Source: Nocardia sp. SYP-A9097
GTDB taxonomy: Bacteria > Actinomycetota > Actinomycetes > Mycobacteriales > Mycobacteriaceae
Assembly: GCF_009649815.1 (NCBI RefSeq)
Contig: NZ_WJIC01000026.1
Coordinates: forward strand, 40,366-104,365
Direction: 5' to 3'
DNA: 64,000 bases
Position numbers and translations under genes: made by a program. Positions 51,113 to 59,271 of this stretch are shown one piece after another (the stretch's first letter is position 1; each line of letters starts with the position of its first letter). The notes beneath the pieces are model-generated. The model saw only the letters and a program-made list of their open reading frames with translations, was not told where the DNA came from and did not search any database.

Positions 51113-52705
51113 GTGGCGTCCACCCCGACTGTCGCCGACATCGTGACCCACTATCTCAGCGAGAAGCACCGGGTCACGAAGACGCTCGCGAAAGTCGCGA
51201 CCGAACTGAAGGCACGGTCGGTCAACACCAGCTCCACCGCGCTCAGTGCGTGGTCCAGAGGGGAGCGGACACCCGATGCGGCAAAAGTGAAGGCATTGCG
51301 CCTGACGATGAAATGCGTGTGCGTCGAATTCGGTGATGGGGCCATCAATCACGCGTACAGCACGGCCGCGGCGGCCCGCGCCGTGAAACCGGGTCGCCGA
51401 GCCAAAGCGAAACGCAAGTCTCCCTTGGATATTCCGGACAGGGCTCCGCTTCCCATGGATCGGCGATCGGCGAACCTCATCGTGGGCCGTGACGCCGAGG
51501 TCGACAAGTTCGCGGCATTCCGAGCGGAGCGCTCCGGGTGTCAGGTGATCAACATCTTCGGGCCGGGCGGCATCGGAAAGTCCGAGGTCTTCCGCAGACT
51601 CGTCAGCTTCGGCCGAGGAGCGGGCTCGGTACTCGGCTACGCGGATATCGCGAATCTCCGGGATTCCGAACCGGGACAACCCCATATGGCCGCCGAGATT
51701 CTGGGTGCGCTCGCCGCGACCATCGACCGGCCCGAGCTCGATGCCTTCCGCAGCGCACTTCGCGACTACGATCTGGCCGAGGGCGCGGTGCGAAGTGCCG
51801 GTGACATCGGGGGTCTCTACGCTCCGACCGGACGGGCTCTCGACGGCGTTCACCTTCCCGATGCGGACGAAGGCGCCTCGCTGGCCTTACGCAAGGTGCT
51901 GGCGAGCCGATTCGCTTTCAGCAGCTATCGAGATAACGCGCGCCGGACCCTTGCGGACGCGTTCTGCGATGGATTACGCGCAATCGACGACGCCGGTTGC
52001 GGCACAACGACGTTACTGCTGGATACATACGAAGACGTCGGTCATTGGGACGACTGGGTATGCAATGTCGTCGTACCCAGACTGCCAGTACAGGTAGGTC
52101 TGGTGATCCTGGGTCGCGACCAACTCGACAACGCCAATGCCGATTGGGTCGAGCATGGTGAAGTTTTTCGTGCCCGGCCGCTGCCCGAGCTCGCTGAAGA
52201 CGACGCCCTCACTTATCTGCGCCACTATGGGCTCACCGATACCACTGCGCTGCAAGAGGTTCATCGGGTGACCGGCGGATACCCACTGCTGCTGTTTCTG
52301 GCGCGGGCCTTGGCGGCGGTATCCGGTGGGTGGGAGGCGATCGGCGAACTGCGGAACGATGTGGACCGTGACGTCATCGCCGGCTGGCTGCTGGATCGCA
52401 TTTTGAGCAAAGCCACGATTGTGCCCATCCGCGAGACCCTCGTCACCTGTTCGATCGCGCCATGGATCAATCCGGAAATCATCCACGTGTTGACCGGAGC
52501 ATCCACGTCGGACGCGCGAGTGCTATTCGAGGCGATCAGTTCGCACTCGTTCGTCTCTCGTGGTCGCCGCGGCGTCGTCCTGCACGACAAGATCAGGGAG
52601 CTACTTCAGGCGCGATTGCGCGTCTCCGGCGAGATCAGGTTCAACGAGCTCGAGGCCACTCTCACAGCGTATTTCGGCAGGAAGGGTGGAAGCCCGAATG
52701 AATGA
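51113..52705 (+). CDS. HTH-STAND NTPase
   Basis: 530 aa from the GTG at 51113, with GGAGG 5 bases upstream. The N-terminal ~85 residues are an XRE-like helical DNA-binding domain (TVADIVTHYLSEKHRVTKTLAKVATEL, WSRGERTPDAAKVKALRLT). The NTPase follows: GRDAEVDKF, Walker A NIFGPGGIGKSEVFRR near 146, Walker B TTLLLDTYEDVGHWDDW near 299, then a sensor-like LVILGRDQL and a C-terminal winged helix with GGYPLLLFLARAL. This is a STAND switch without a fused sensor. The TPR gene overlaps its stop by 8 bp and probably supplies the sensor. Confidence 0.85.
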   Translation: MASTPTVADIVTHYLSEKHRVTKTLAKVATELKARSVNTSSTALSAWSRGERTPDAAKVKALRLTMKCVCVEFGDGAINHAYSTAAAARAVKPGRRAKAKRKSPLDIPDRAPLPMDRRSANLIVGRDAEVDKFAAFRAERSGCQVINIFGPGGIGKSEVFRRLVSFGRGAGSVLGYADIANLRDSEPGQPHMAAEILGALAATIDRPELDAFRSALRDYDLAEGAVRSAGDIGGLYAPTGRALDGVHLPDADEGASLALRKVLASRFAFSSYRDNARRTLADAFCDGLRAIDDAGCGTTTLLLDTYEDVGHWDDWVCNVVVPRLPVQVGLVILGRDQLDNANADWVEHGEVFRARPLPELAEDDALTYLRHYGLTDTTALQEVHRVTGGYPLLLFLARALAAVSGGWEAIGELRNDVDRDVIAGWLLDRILSKATIVPIRETLVTCSIAPWINPEIIHVLTGASTSDARVLFEAISSHSFVSRGRRGVVLHDKIRELLQARLRVSGEIRFNELEATLTAYFGRKGGSPNE

Positions 52706-53750
52706 TTCCGAGCTGACCGAGCAACTGGAAAGCTTCATCGAGTTCGTGCGGCGCAAACTCGACGGCAAATCCATGGCGGGCCTGGATGTCTGGGCCGCGC
52801 GGTTCGGTGAACTGCGGCAGAGCGGCCAGTACGAACTCTGCCGCCAGCTTGCCCACGCGATTCGGACGACAATCGATCCGAAGGACCACCAGGATGTCGG
52901 TGTCGTCCGTTATGCCGAAGGCTGGCTCTATGACCGCATCGGCGAGAAACGAAACGCCATCAAGGCATACACAGCCAGTCTCGTCGCGTTTCGGAAGGCC
53001 GAGATTCCGCTCGATTCGACCATCATGTGCCAGATTGGCTCTGTCCACCAGGATCGAGGCGACTGGGAGAAGGCCGGCCTCACGTACCAAGTGGCAATCG
53101 CGTGTGCGCGCGACGACCACGATCGCGGGCTCGCACTGAACAATCTCGGCAATCTCGCCGTGCAGAAGGATAACCTTCCGACAGCGGAGGAACACTACCG
53201 CGCGGCCCGGGAACTACTGCGCGACATCGACAAAAGGAACTTCGCGGCGGCCACACACGGGCTCGCTATCGTATTACTCGGACTTGAAGAGCCGCAGCAG
53301 TCACAAGATATGCATGCCGAGTGCGTCCACTTATTTCAAGCACTCGGCGACTACAGCGGCGTCGCATCCGCCGTCGGTGGCGTTGCCAACGCACAACGAT
53401 CTGCTAGTCATCCCCGCGAGGCCATCCACAATTACGAACAGGTCTTGCGCATCGACATGAACTGGGCCTTGGACCCCAGTATCGGTGTGCAGACACTGAC
53501 GAATCTCGCTCTCGCCCACCAGGATCTCGGCGAGTTCGAAACCGCGCTCCAGTATCTGTCCGATGCCATACCCGGATACAACGACCTTGGTGACCGACGT
53601 GGTGAAACGTCGGCGTTGGTGAATCTCGTACTGCTACACCAACTGCGTGGCGATCACGCCGCCGCCGAGCAAGCGGCAGCGGATGCGAGAACCGCGGCTG
53701 AGCGATACGGATTTCCCGACGAACTGCGTCGTCTGCCGCCCGGAATGTAG
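52698..53750 (+). CDS. TPR-repeat protein (partner of STAND NTPase)
   Basis: 350 aa from the ATG at 52698, inside the end of the STAND gene (8-bp overlap, coupled). After an acidic helical start, TPR units run to the end: GWLYDRIGEKRNAIKAYTASL, GSVHQDRGDWEKAGLTYQVAI, GNLAVQKDNLPTAEEHYRAAREL, AHQDLGEFETALQYLSDAI and others, about seven to eight repeats. In single-chain STAND proteins such repeats are the ligand-sensing arm; here the arm is a separate chain. There is no signal peptide or enzyme domain. Confidence 0.88.
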   Translation: MNDSELTEQLESFIEFVRRKLDGKSMAGLDVWAARFGELRQSGQYELCRQLAHAIRTTIDPKDHQDVGVVRYAEGWLYDRIGEKRNAIKAYTASLVAFRKAEIPLDSTIMCQIGSVHQDRGDWEKAGLTYQVAIACARDDHDRGLALNNLGNLAVQKDNLPTAEEHYRAARELLRDIDKRNFAAATHGLAIVLLGLEEPQQSQDMHAECVHLFQALGDYSGVASAVGGVANAQRSASHPREAIHNYEQVLRIDMNWALDPSIGVQTLTNLALAHQDLGEFETALQYLSDAIPGYNDLGDRRGETSALVNLVLLHQLRGDHAAAEQAAADARTAAERYGFPDELRRLPPGM

Positions 53751-53822
53751 TCGGGAGAAGTCAACGGGTGTCGAAGTTTCGGCGGTGAAGGACCATCCGG
53801 CGCTATTCCGCAGGTCTCACTG

Positions 53823-55046
53823 TCACAGGCCGAGTTTGGTTACGGCGTTGTCTTCCAAGGGGTTTGCGGTGCGGATGTAGCCGTGCACGGTGCGGGGGTT
53901 GGACCAGCGGCCTTGGCGCATGATTTCGCGGTCGCTGGCTCCGCCGATGGCGGCTTGGGTGGCGAAGCCGGCGCGGAGGGAGTGGCCGGAGAAGAGGTCG
54001 GGGTCCAGGCCGGCTCGGGCGGCGTAGCGTTTGACGAGTTCGGCTACGGCGCGGCCGGAGATGGGGGAGTCGGCTATGCCGCCGTGGCGTGAGATGGCGG
54101 GGAAGAGGGGGAGGTCGGGGTCGGTGAGGGTGGTGCCGGTGAAGCCGTGGCAGCGGTGGATGCGGGAGTCGGCCGGGTTGGCGGAGAGCCAGGCGGGCAG
54201 GGTGGTGAAGTCGGCGATGTGGTTCTCGCGCAGGCGAATCCAGTCGGCGAAGGCGCAGACGGGGCAGGTGTGCGGGCGTTGGCCGCGGGGGAGGGCCACG
54301 CGTTGGCCGGTGATGCCGGTGGGGTCGGTTTTGGTGGTGGGGAGTTGGATGAGCAGTAGGGGTTCACCGCTGGTGTGGTCGGTGTCGACGCGCACGTCGG
54401 TGATGGCCAGGCCCGCTATTTCGCTGCGGCGCAAGGCTCCCGCGAATCCGACGAGCAGGAGCAGGGTGTCGCGGCGGCGGGCCGGTTCGGTGGGCCAGCC
54501 GGGGGCCGGGAGTTCGGCGAGCAACTGATCGAGGGTGTGCAGCAGCACCGGGCGCTTGCGTTTGGGCTGGGTGCGGCGGGTGCGGCGGATACCGCGCAGG
54601 GTCAGGCGCACGACATCGGCGCGAGTGGGCGACGGTAGCCCATTGGCGGCGTGCACGGCGGCGAGGGCAGCGGACTTGCGCTCCAAAGTGGCTGCGCTGA
54701 AAGCCCATTCACCATTCGGGCGGCGAGCGTCGGCGGCCGCGGCGAGGTACACCGCCACATCCAGGGCGTCGGCGGGCAGCGCCTGGCGCGACTCGGCCAC
54801 GCACCAGGCCGCCCACGCGATCCAGTCGGTGCGGTAGGCGCGCAACGTGTTCGCGGACTGCGACGCCTCGAGATACCGGCGCAGCGATCCGGCTTGCTCA
54901 TCGTCGAATCGTTCCCGAACCAGGTGTAATGCGGCGGTATCGACCAGCACACTGCGCACGCCGCGCCGCAATTCGGTGCGCACCGTCTCGGGCACCGCGA
55001 TCACGGCGCCCCGGTCGGTTGCCTGCGATTCACTGCCAGCGGACAT
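53823..55046 (-). CDS. tyrosine recombinase/integrase
   Basis: 407 aa; the ATG at 55046 is used (55106 is also possible). The N-terminal SAM-like core-binding domain has SANTLRAYRTDWIAWAAWC. The catalytic domain has the arginine in FAGALRRSEIAGL, HxLR as GHSLRAGFATQAAIGG, and the tyrosine in GRWSNPRTVHGYIRTANP. It is a site-specific recombinase of the mobile-element type. No excisionase, att pair or phage genes are visible. A truncated methyltransferase gene lies just beyond, which suggests that it marks a rearrangement point. Confidence 0.9.
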   Translation of the reverse strand: MSAGSESQATDRGAVIAVPETVRTELRRGVRSVLVDTAALHLVRERFDDEQAGSLRRYLEASQSANTLRAYRTDWIAWAAWCVAESRQALPADALDVAVYLAAAADARRPNGEWAFSAATLERKSAALAAVHAANGLPSPTRADVVRLTLRGIRRTRRTQPKRKRPVLLHTLDQLLAELPAPGWPTEPARRRDTLLLLVGFAGALRRSEIAGLAITDVRVDTDHTSGEPLLLIQLPTTKTDPTGITGQRVALPRGQRPHTCPVCAFADWIRLRENHIADFTTLPAWLSANPADSRIHRCHGFTGTTLTDPDLPLFPAISRHGGIADSPISGRAVAELVKRYAARAGLDPDLFSGHSLRAGFATQAAIGGASDREIMRQGRWSNPRTVHGYIRTANPLEDNAVTKLGL

Positions 55047-55130
55047 GGAGTCGACCCTACGGCACCGCGTCGCGGGGGCCGGTTCCGGAAACGCCGTGCG
55101 CGCCATGGGAGTCGGGCAATTACGGCACTG

Positions 55131-55370
55131 TCACACCATCGCGGCGCCGGTGATTCCGGCCTCGATAGGGTCGGGCAGGAGGACTCGCAACAGATCGATG
55201 GCGGCGGTTTCCAGATCTGACCAGTGCGGGTATTGGGCGAAATAGCGGTGGATCGGACGTGCGCTGATGTATCCGTCGTCGCGTTCGGTGATCTCGAAGA
55301 CATCGCCTGTGTCCAGCTCGTCGAGCAGTGCCTGCCCGAATGCGTCCCTATAGGGCTGGTTGTGATTCAT
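55131..55370 (-). pseudogene. truncated class I SAM methyltransferase
   Basis: 79 codons. The first ~58 match the N-terminus of a class I methyltransferase: GYISARPIHRYFAQYPHWSDLETAAIDLL. That sequence normally continues into the SAM-binding GRVLDVGCGAGR. Here it breaks after LLRVL (around 55190) and ends in an unrelated PDPIEAGITGAAMV. No SAM-binding site remains, so no activity is expected. It is the last gene of the sugar operon, directly before the integrase, and the likely break point is the edge of the inserted island. Confidence 0.6.
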
Positions 55371-55397
55371 GTTGAGCTCTAGTTGGCCGGCGGGGGG

Positions 55398-56117
55398 CTA
55401 GGTTCTGGCTCGTAAGCAGTGGTAAGCCTCGGCCCACTGGTGGCCCGATTGGGCCCCTCGGACGGCAGCGAGGCCGCGTAGTGCTTGCTCGGAACGCGTG
55501 TGGGGGTGAGAGCGCCATTGGCTCTGGTGCAGGCGAAGTCCGGCGATTTTGCGGTCGAGGTCGGTGTCGGTGAGCGCGAGGAAAAACTCTGGTGCGGTGA
55601 CCGGTGCCTCGGCGGTCCAGGGGTCGCCAACTTCCTCGTAGATCAGGACGAGGTCGGGTTGTGGCCGGTAGGTGTCGGGCCCAGGCCGGAGGGCGCTGAT
55701 CGCTGCGGTGCCGAGGGCAGCGTGGTCCTGGTTGTAGCTGGCGGGGTCGGGGATCGCGACCACGGTGGGACGCAGGTTCGCGAGCGCGAGCGGGTGGTCG
55801 CCGCGTTCGATGAGGTCGATCAGGTCCGCGCGCGCGATGGTGTCCAGGTGCAGGTTGTAGTGGTCGCCCGGCAGGGCGAGGTGGTGGCCGTCCAGCGGCC
55901 AGAATGCTTGCGCGGCGGCCATTTCCTGGCGTCGTTCGTCAGCTGTTGAGTGGCCGGTGGCGGTGAAGTCGGCGATATCGGCGATCGTGCCCCAGAGCAC
56001 GAATACCTGTCCCCCGTGGTGTTTGACGCGGCTGATCAGGCCGCCGCATCCGATTGCCTCGTCATCAGGGTGCGGGGCGATGATCAGCACACGCTGGCGG
56101 CTCCAGTCCACGAGCAT
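55398..56117 (-). CDS. PIG-L family deacetylase
   Basis: 239 aa. A zinc-dependent N-acetylglucosamine-type deacetylase: the metal motif APHPDDEAIGCGG near residue 14, the third ligand in SYNQDHAALG and conserved LPGDH. Relatives deacetylate GlcNAc-inositol (MshB), bacillithiol precursors or antibiotics such as teicoplanin. In this operon it probably acts on an acetylated amino sugar made by the upstream enzymes. The gap to the upstream epimerase gene is 79 bp, which could hold its own ribosome-binding site. Confidence 0.9.
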   Translation of the reverse strand: MLVDWSRQRVLIIAPHPDDEAIGCGGLISRVKHHGGQVFVLWGTIADIADFTATGHSTADERRQEMAAAQAFWPLDGHHLALPGDHYNLHLDTIARADLIDLIERGDHPLALANLRPTVVAIPDPASYNQDHAALGTAAISALRPGPDTYRPQPDLVLIYEEVGDPWTAEAPVTAPEFFLALTDTDLDRKIAGLRLHQSQWRSHPHTRSEQALRGLAAVRGAQSGHQWAEAYHCLRART

Positions 56118-56196
56118 CGGTGCCCCTTTCCGGGCAGATCATGCACTGGTCCCCGGCGGGCTGGTCCTGGGTGGTCAGGACCAGCCCGGGGCGGGG

Positions 56197-57114
56197 TCAG
56201 GCGGTGAGTTGCTCGTAGGTGTGGCGGATTCCGTCGGTGATGGTGGTGCTCGCGCTCCAGCCGAGTTCCTTTGTGGCAAGGGCGGAATCGAGCGCGCCGT
56301 GTTTCCATTCACCGGCGCGGGCGGGTGCGTGGTTGGCGATGATGGTGGTGCCCGCGGCTTGATTCACTGCGTCCAGGAGCTCAAGCACGCTGGTGCCTTT
56401 GCCGGTGCCGATGTTGAGCACCGATTCGGTGCCGGTGTAGGTCGTGGCGGCGAGGAATGCCTGCACGACGTCGGCGACGTACACATAGTCGCGGGTCTGG
56501 GTGCCGTCGCCGAAGATCGTCGGAGTCTGTCCGCGGGCGATCAGGCCGCAGAAGATTGCGACGACTCCGGCTTCGCCGTGGGGATCCTGGCGGGGACCGT
56601 ACGCATTGCCCAATCGAAGCGACAGGTGGTTCGCGCCGTACAGCCGGTTGTTCAGGGACAGGTACTGTTCGGCGCAGTATTTCGAGATCCCGTAGGGTGC
56701 TTGGGTTTTGGGGAGTTGTGTTTCGGGTGTGGGCATCGGGACGCCGTCGCCGTACATCGCTCCGCCGGTGGAGGCCATGATGATACGTGCGGACACGGCG
56801 CGGGCGGCTTCGATGAGGTTCAGGGTGCCGAGCACGTTGGTTTCGGCGTCGAATCGGGGTTCGGTGACCGAGTGCCGCACACTGATCTGGGCGGCCAAAT
56901 GGTAGATGACCGAAGGCTTTTCGGCGGTGACGATATCGGTGACGGCGGCGGCGTCGCGGATATCAACCACGTGCAGGGTGACGGTGTCGGGGATGCGGGA
57001 TTTGTCGCCGCTGGAGAGGTTGTCGATGACGCTGACCTGATGGCCGTCGGCCACCAGGCGGTCCAGGAGGTGTGAGCCGATGAATCCGGCTCCGCCGGTG
57101 ATGAGTGCGCGCAC
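56197..57114 (-). CDS. NAD-dependent sugar epimerase/dehydratase (GalE-like)
   Basis: 305 aa from the GTG at 57114. An extended SDR with the NAD motif TGGAGFIGSHLLDRLV, NLSSGDKSR, the catalytic YxxxK in YGISKYCAEQ and RLGNAYGPRQDP. The C-terminal sugar-binding half has DGTQTRDYVYVADVV. It acts on a nucleotide sugar, probably UDP-linked; the sugar is unknown. It starts 4 bp after the FGE-like gene stop. Confidence 0.9.
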   Translation of the reverse strand: MRALITGGAGFIGSHLLDRLVADGHQVSVIDNLSSGDKSRIPDTVTLHVVDIRDAAAVTDIVTAEKPSVIYHLAAQISVRHSVTEPRFDAETNVLGTLNLIEAARAVSARIIMASTGGAMYGDGVPMPTPETQLPKTQAPYGISKYCAEQYLSLNNRLYGANHLSLRLGNAYGPRQDPHGEAGVVAIFCGLIARGQTPTIFGDGTQTRDYVYVADVVQAFLAATTYTGTESVLNIGTGKGTSVLELLDAVNQAAGTTIIANHAPARAGEWKHGALDSALATKELGWSASTTITDGIRHTYEQLTA

Positions 57115-57118
57115 TGGG

Positions 57119-58006
57119 TTATCCCCTTTGCTGGTTGTCGGGTCGGGCGTCGGTGGCGCAGCGGAACCCCAGATCGAAGCAGCTGTGCCGTGGGATACAA
57201 GCCATGCGTTCGGTGGTGCGGACCTGCCATCTCATGTGTTTCCAGCCCCCGCCGCGCACGACGCGATAGCGGTGGAGCATAGCAGCGGTCAACGCGGGGT
57301 CGTAGCGCCTGAACGGGTCGTAACCGCCATAGGAACTCGAGGTCCACTCGCTGACGTTGCCCGCGAGGTCGGCGACACCGAATTCGGAGTCCCCAGCGGG
57401 GGAGAACTCGCCGACTTTCGTTGTGGCGGGCAAGGTTCCGTGTAGAGCGTGGCGCTCTGCCCACCAGGTTTTCCATGCGGTGAGGTCCGCGATCGGGCCT
57501 GCCCAATGCTCGGCGCTGTTGGCGACGGCCGGATTCCAGCTATTGCCCCACGGGTAGGCGGTCCAGGTTGGGCCGTGGGCGGCGTATTCCCATTCGAACT
57601 CGGTCGGTAGGCGTTTGCCGGCCCAGGCGGCGTAGGCGAGGGCGTCGGTGTGATCGACGTGCACGACCGGGTGATCGGGCAACGCGGTGAGCGCGTCGAC
57701 CCCGGGGGCGGGTTGCCGCCAGCAGATTCCGGGGACGTCCTGCCAGTAGTCGCGGCCGTAGATGAGGCCGAATCCGCGCTGTTCTGCGCCGGTGCGATGC
57801 CCCGATTGTTCGGTGAACTCGGCGAATTCGGCGTTGGTCACTGGAAGACGATCGATCCAGAACGTCGGGATGTGTCGGATGTGTTGTGGTGCTTCGTCTT
57901 CGAACCAGCTGCGCCCGTAGGGCTGCTGCCGGGCGACCTCGTCCAGGTGGTGCTCGGGTGCCCCGATCTGGACGGTGGCGGAGGGGATTTCGATCATGTC
58001 GTGCAT
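57119..58006 (-). CDS. formylglycine-generating-enzyme-like (SUMF1/EgtB-type) protein
   Basis: 295 aa. The whole length is an FGE-sulfatase fold: IDRLPVTNAEFAEF, DHPVVHVDHTDALAYAAWAGKRLPTEFEWEYAA, GNVSEWTSS, RVVRGGGWKHMRW and FDLGFRCA. In true FGE a CxxxxC pair sits after RGGSW; here that place reads KHMRWQ with no cysteine, so it is not a formylglycine enzyme. EgtB, which forms C-S bonds in ergothioneine, has this same fold without that Cys pair, but also a DinB domain that is absent here. An oxidative iron-dependent step is possible. It starts 1 bp after the carrier gene. Confidence 0.85.
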   Translation of the reverse strand: MHDMIEIPSATVQIGAPEHHLDEVARQQPYGRSWFEDEAPQHIRHIPTFWIDRLPVTNAEFAEFTEQSGHRTGAEQRGFGLIYGRDYWQDVPGICWRQPAPGVDALTALPDHPVVHVDHTDALAYAAWAGKRLPTEFEWEYAAHGPTWTAYPWGNSWNPAVANSAEHWAGPIADLTAWKTWWAERHALHGTLPATTKVGEFSPAGDSEFGVADLAGNVSEWTSSSYGGYDPFRRYDPALTAAMLHRYRVVRGGGWKHMRWQVRTTERMACIPRHSCFDLGFRCATDARPDNQQRG

Positions 58007-58007
58007 C

Positions 58008-58286
58008 TCAGCCTCCCATCAGCGCGCCGATGAGATGGATCTCGACCACCACGGGTGTGAGCGGGGTGTCGAGTTGCTGCAGGGTGTGGATGTCGATGTT
58101 GTTCAAGCACACCAGCGTCCAAGGAGCTAGGCGGCCGGTGGTGGTGAGGATCCGCTCGCGCAGGGTCGGATACTGCTCGGCGAACCAGGTGATCGCCTCC
58201 CCGACGGTGGCGGCCTGGCAGCTCAGTTCGGTGATGTTCGCGACCGTCTTCCAGCTGGGCGGAACAACGAAGTTGACCGTGCTCAT
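58008..58286 (-). CDS. MoaD/ThiS-like sulfur-carrier (ubiquitin fold) protein
   Basis: 92 aa from the ATG at 58286 (4-bp ATGA overlap with the upstream gene). It has the CysO/MoaD pattern: VNFVVPPSWKTVANI, ATVGEAITWFAEQYPTLRERILTTTGRL, LVCLNNIDIHTLQQLDTPLTPVVVEIHLIGALMGG. The last two residues are Gly-Gly, the residue pair activated to thiocarboxylate in sulfur carriers. It is made between a UXS-like enzyme and an FGE-like protein, so sulfur transfer into a sugar or into a cofactor of this pathway is inferred. The E1-like activator is not in the window. Confidence 0.8.
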   Translation of the reverse strand: MSTVNFVVPPSWKTVANITELSCQAATVGEAITWFAEQYPTLRERILTTTGRLAPWTLVCLNNIDIHTLQQLDTPLTPVVVEIHLIGALMGG

Positions 58287-59239
58287 CGCGGCACCGCCGA
58301 CATGCTCACCAGTGGCGCCATCCATTCCAGAGTGTGCCGCAGGCCCTCTCGCAAGGGGGTGCTGGCGTGCCAGCCGAGCAAGTTTTCCGCGCGGGTGATA
58401 TTCGGGCGTCGCACGCTCACTTCGGCGTCGCGGCTGTGCGTGCGCGCGGTTTCGCCGGTTCCGGCGACTTCGATGACCAGGGCGGCGAGTTCGCCGATGG
58501 TGATCTCGGTGGGGTCGCCGAGGTTGATCGGCCCGAAACTTTCGTTGTCGAGCATCGCGATCAGGCCGGTGATGAAGTCCGCGATATAGGTGAACGATCG
58601 GGTTTGGCGGCCACCGGCGACCGAGAGGGTTTCTCCCCGGAGCGCGGCCGCGCAGAACGAGGACACCACCCGCCCGTCTTCGGGCCACATAGCTGGGCCG
58701 AAGACGTTGAACGGGCGCACGATCCCCACGCGGGTGCCTTGGCGTTGGTGTGCCGCGCACGCGGCTTCCAGGACGCGCTTGCTTTCGGTGTAGGCGCTGT
58801 AGGGTCCGATCGGATCGCAGTTGCCGCGATAGGTTTCGGGCTGGGGATGCTCGAGGGGGTCGCCGTAGACCTCCGAGGAGGACACACACACGATGCGCGC
58901 GTTGGTGCGCGCGGCCATATCCAGCGCGTTCACCGTGCCCACGGTGCCTGCCAAGATGGTGTCGATCGGCATCCGAGTGTTGGCCTTGGGGCTCGCGGGA
59001 CAGGCCAGGTGCAGGATGTGGGTGACCGTATCGAGGTCGGTGAACGTCGAGGCCGCGGTGATATCGGCTTGGCGCAGTGCGAATTTCGGATGACTGGCCA
59101 GATCGTCGAGGTTCGCCAGGTGACCGGTGCTCAGGTTGTCGATCGCGGTCACGGCGTCCCCGCGGTCGAGCAGGGCGCGACAAGCGTGCGAGCCGATGAA
59201 TCCGGCCCCTCCGGTAACCACAACATGTTTCGGGTTCAT
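58283..59239 (-). CDS. NAD-dependent epimerase/decarboxylase (UXS-like)
   Basis: 318 aa from the ATG at 59239. An extended SDR with VVTGGAGFIGSHACRALLDRG, LHLACPASPKA and SSSEVYGDPLEHPQPETYRGNCDPIGPYSAYTESKR. The last part has the catalytic YxxxK and is characteristic of UDP-glucuronate decarboxylase relatives. RPFNVFGPAMW and QTRSFTYIADFI follow. A uronate-type substrate is likely, made by the sugar dehydrogenase gene directly upstream. Confidence 0.9.
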   Translation of the reverse strand: MNPKHVVVTGGAGFIGSHACRALLDRGDAVTAIDNLSTGHLANLDDLASHPKFALRQADITAASTFTDLDTVTHILHLACPASPKANTRMPIDTILAGTVGTVNALDMAARTNARIVCVSSSEVYGDPLEHPQPETYRGNCDPIGPYSAYTESKRVLEAACAAHQRQGTRVGIVRPFNVFGPAMWPEDGRVVSSFCAAALRGETLSVAGGRQTRSFTYIADFITGLIAMLDNESFGPINLGDPTEITIGELAALVIEVAGTGETARTHSRDAEVSVRRPNITRAENLLGWHASTPLREGLRHTLEWMAPLVSMSAVPR

Positions 59240-59271
59240 GATTCCTCTTCTCTCGTGAACTGGGTTGGGGC

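Noticed and set aside
57119..58006. Formylglycine-generating enzyme acting on a sulfatase
   Set aside because: The CxxxxC active-site cysteines are missing after RGGGW and there is no sulfatase gene nearby.
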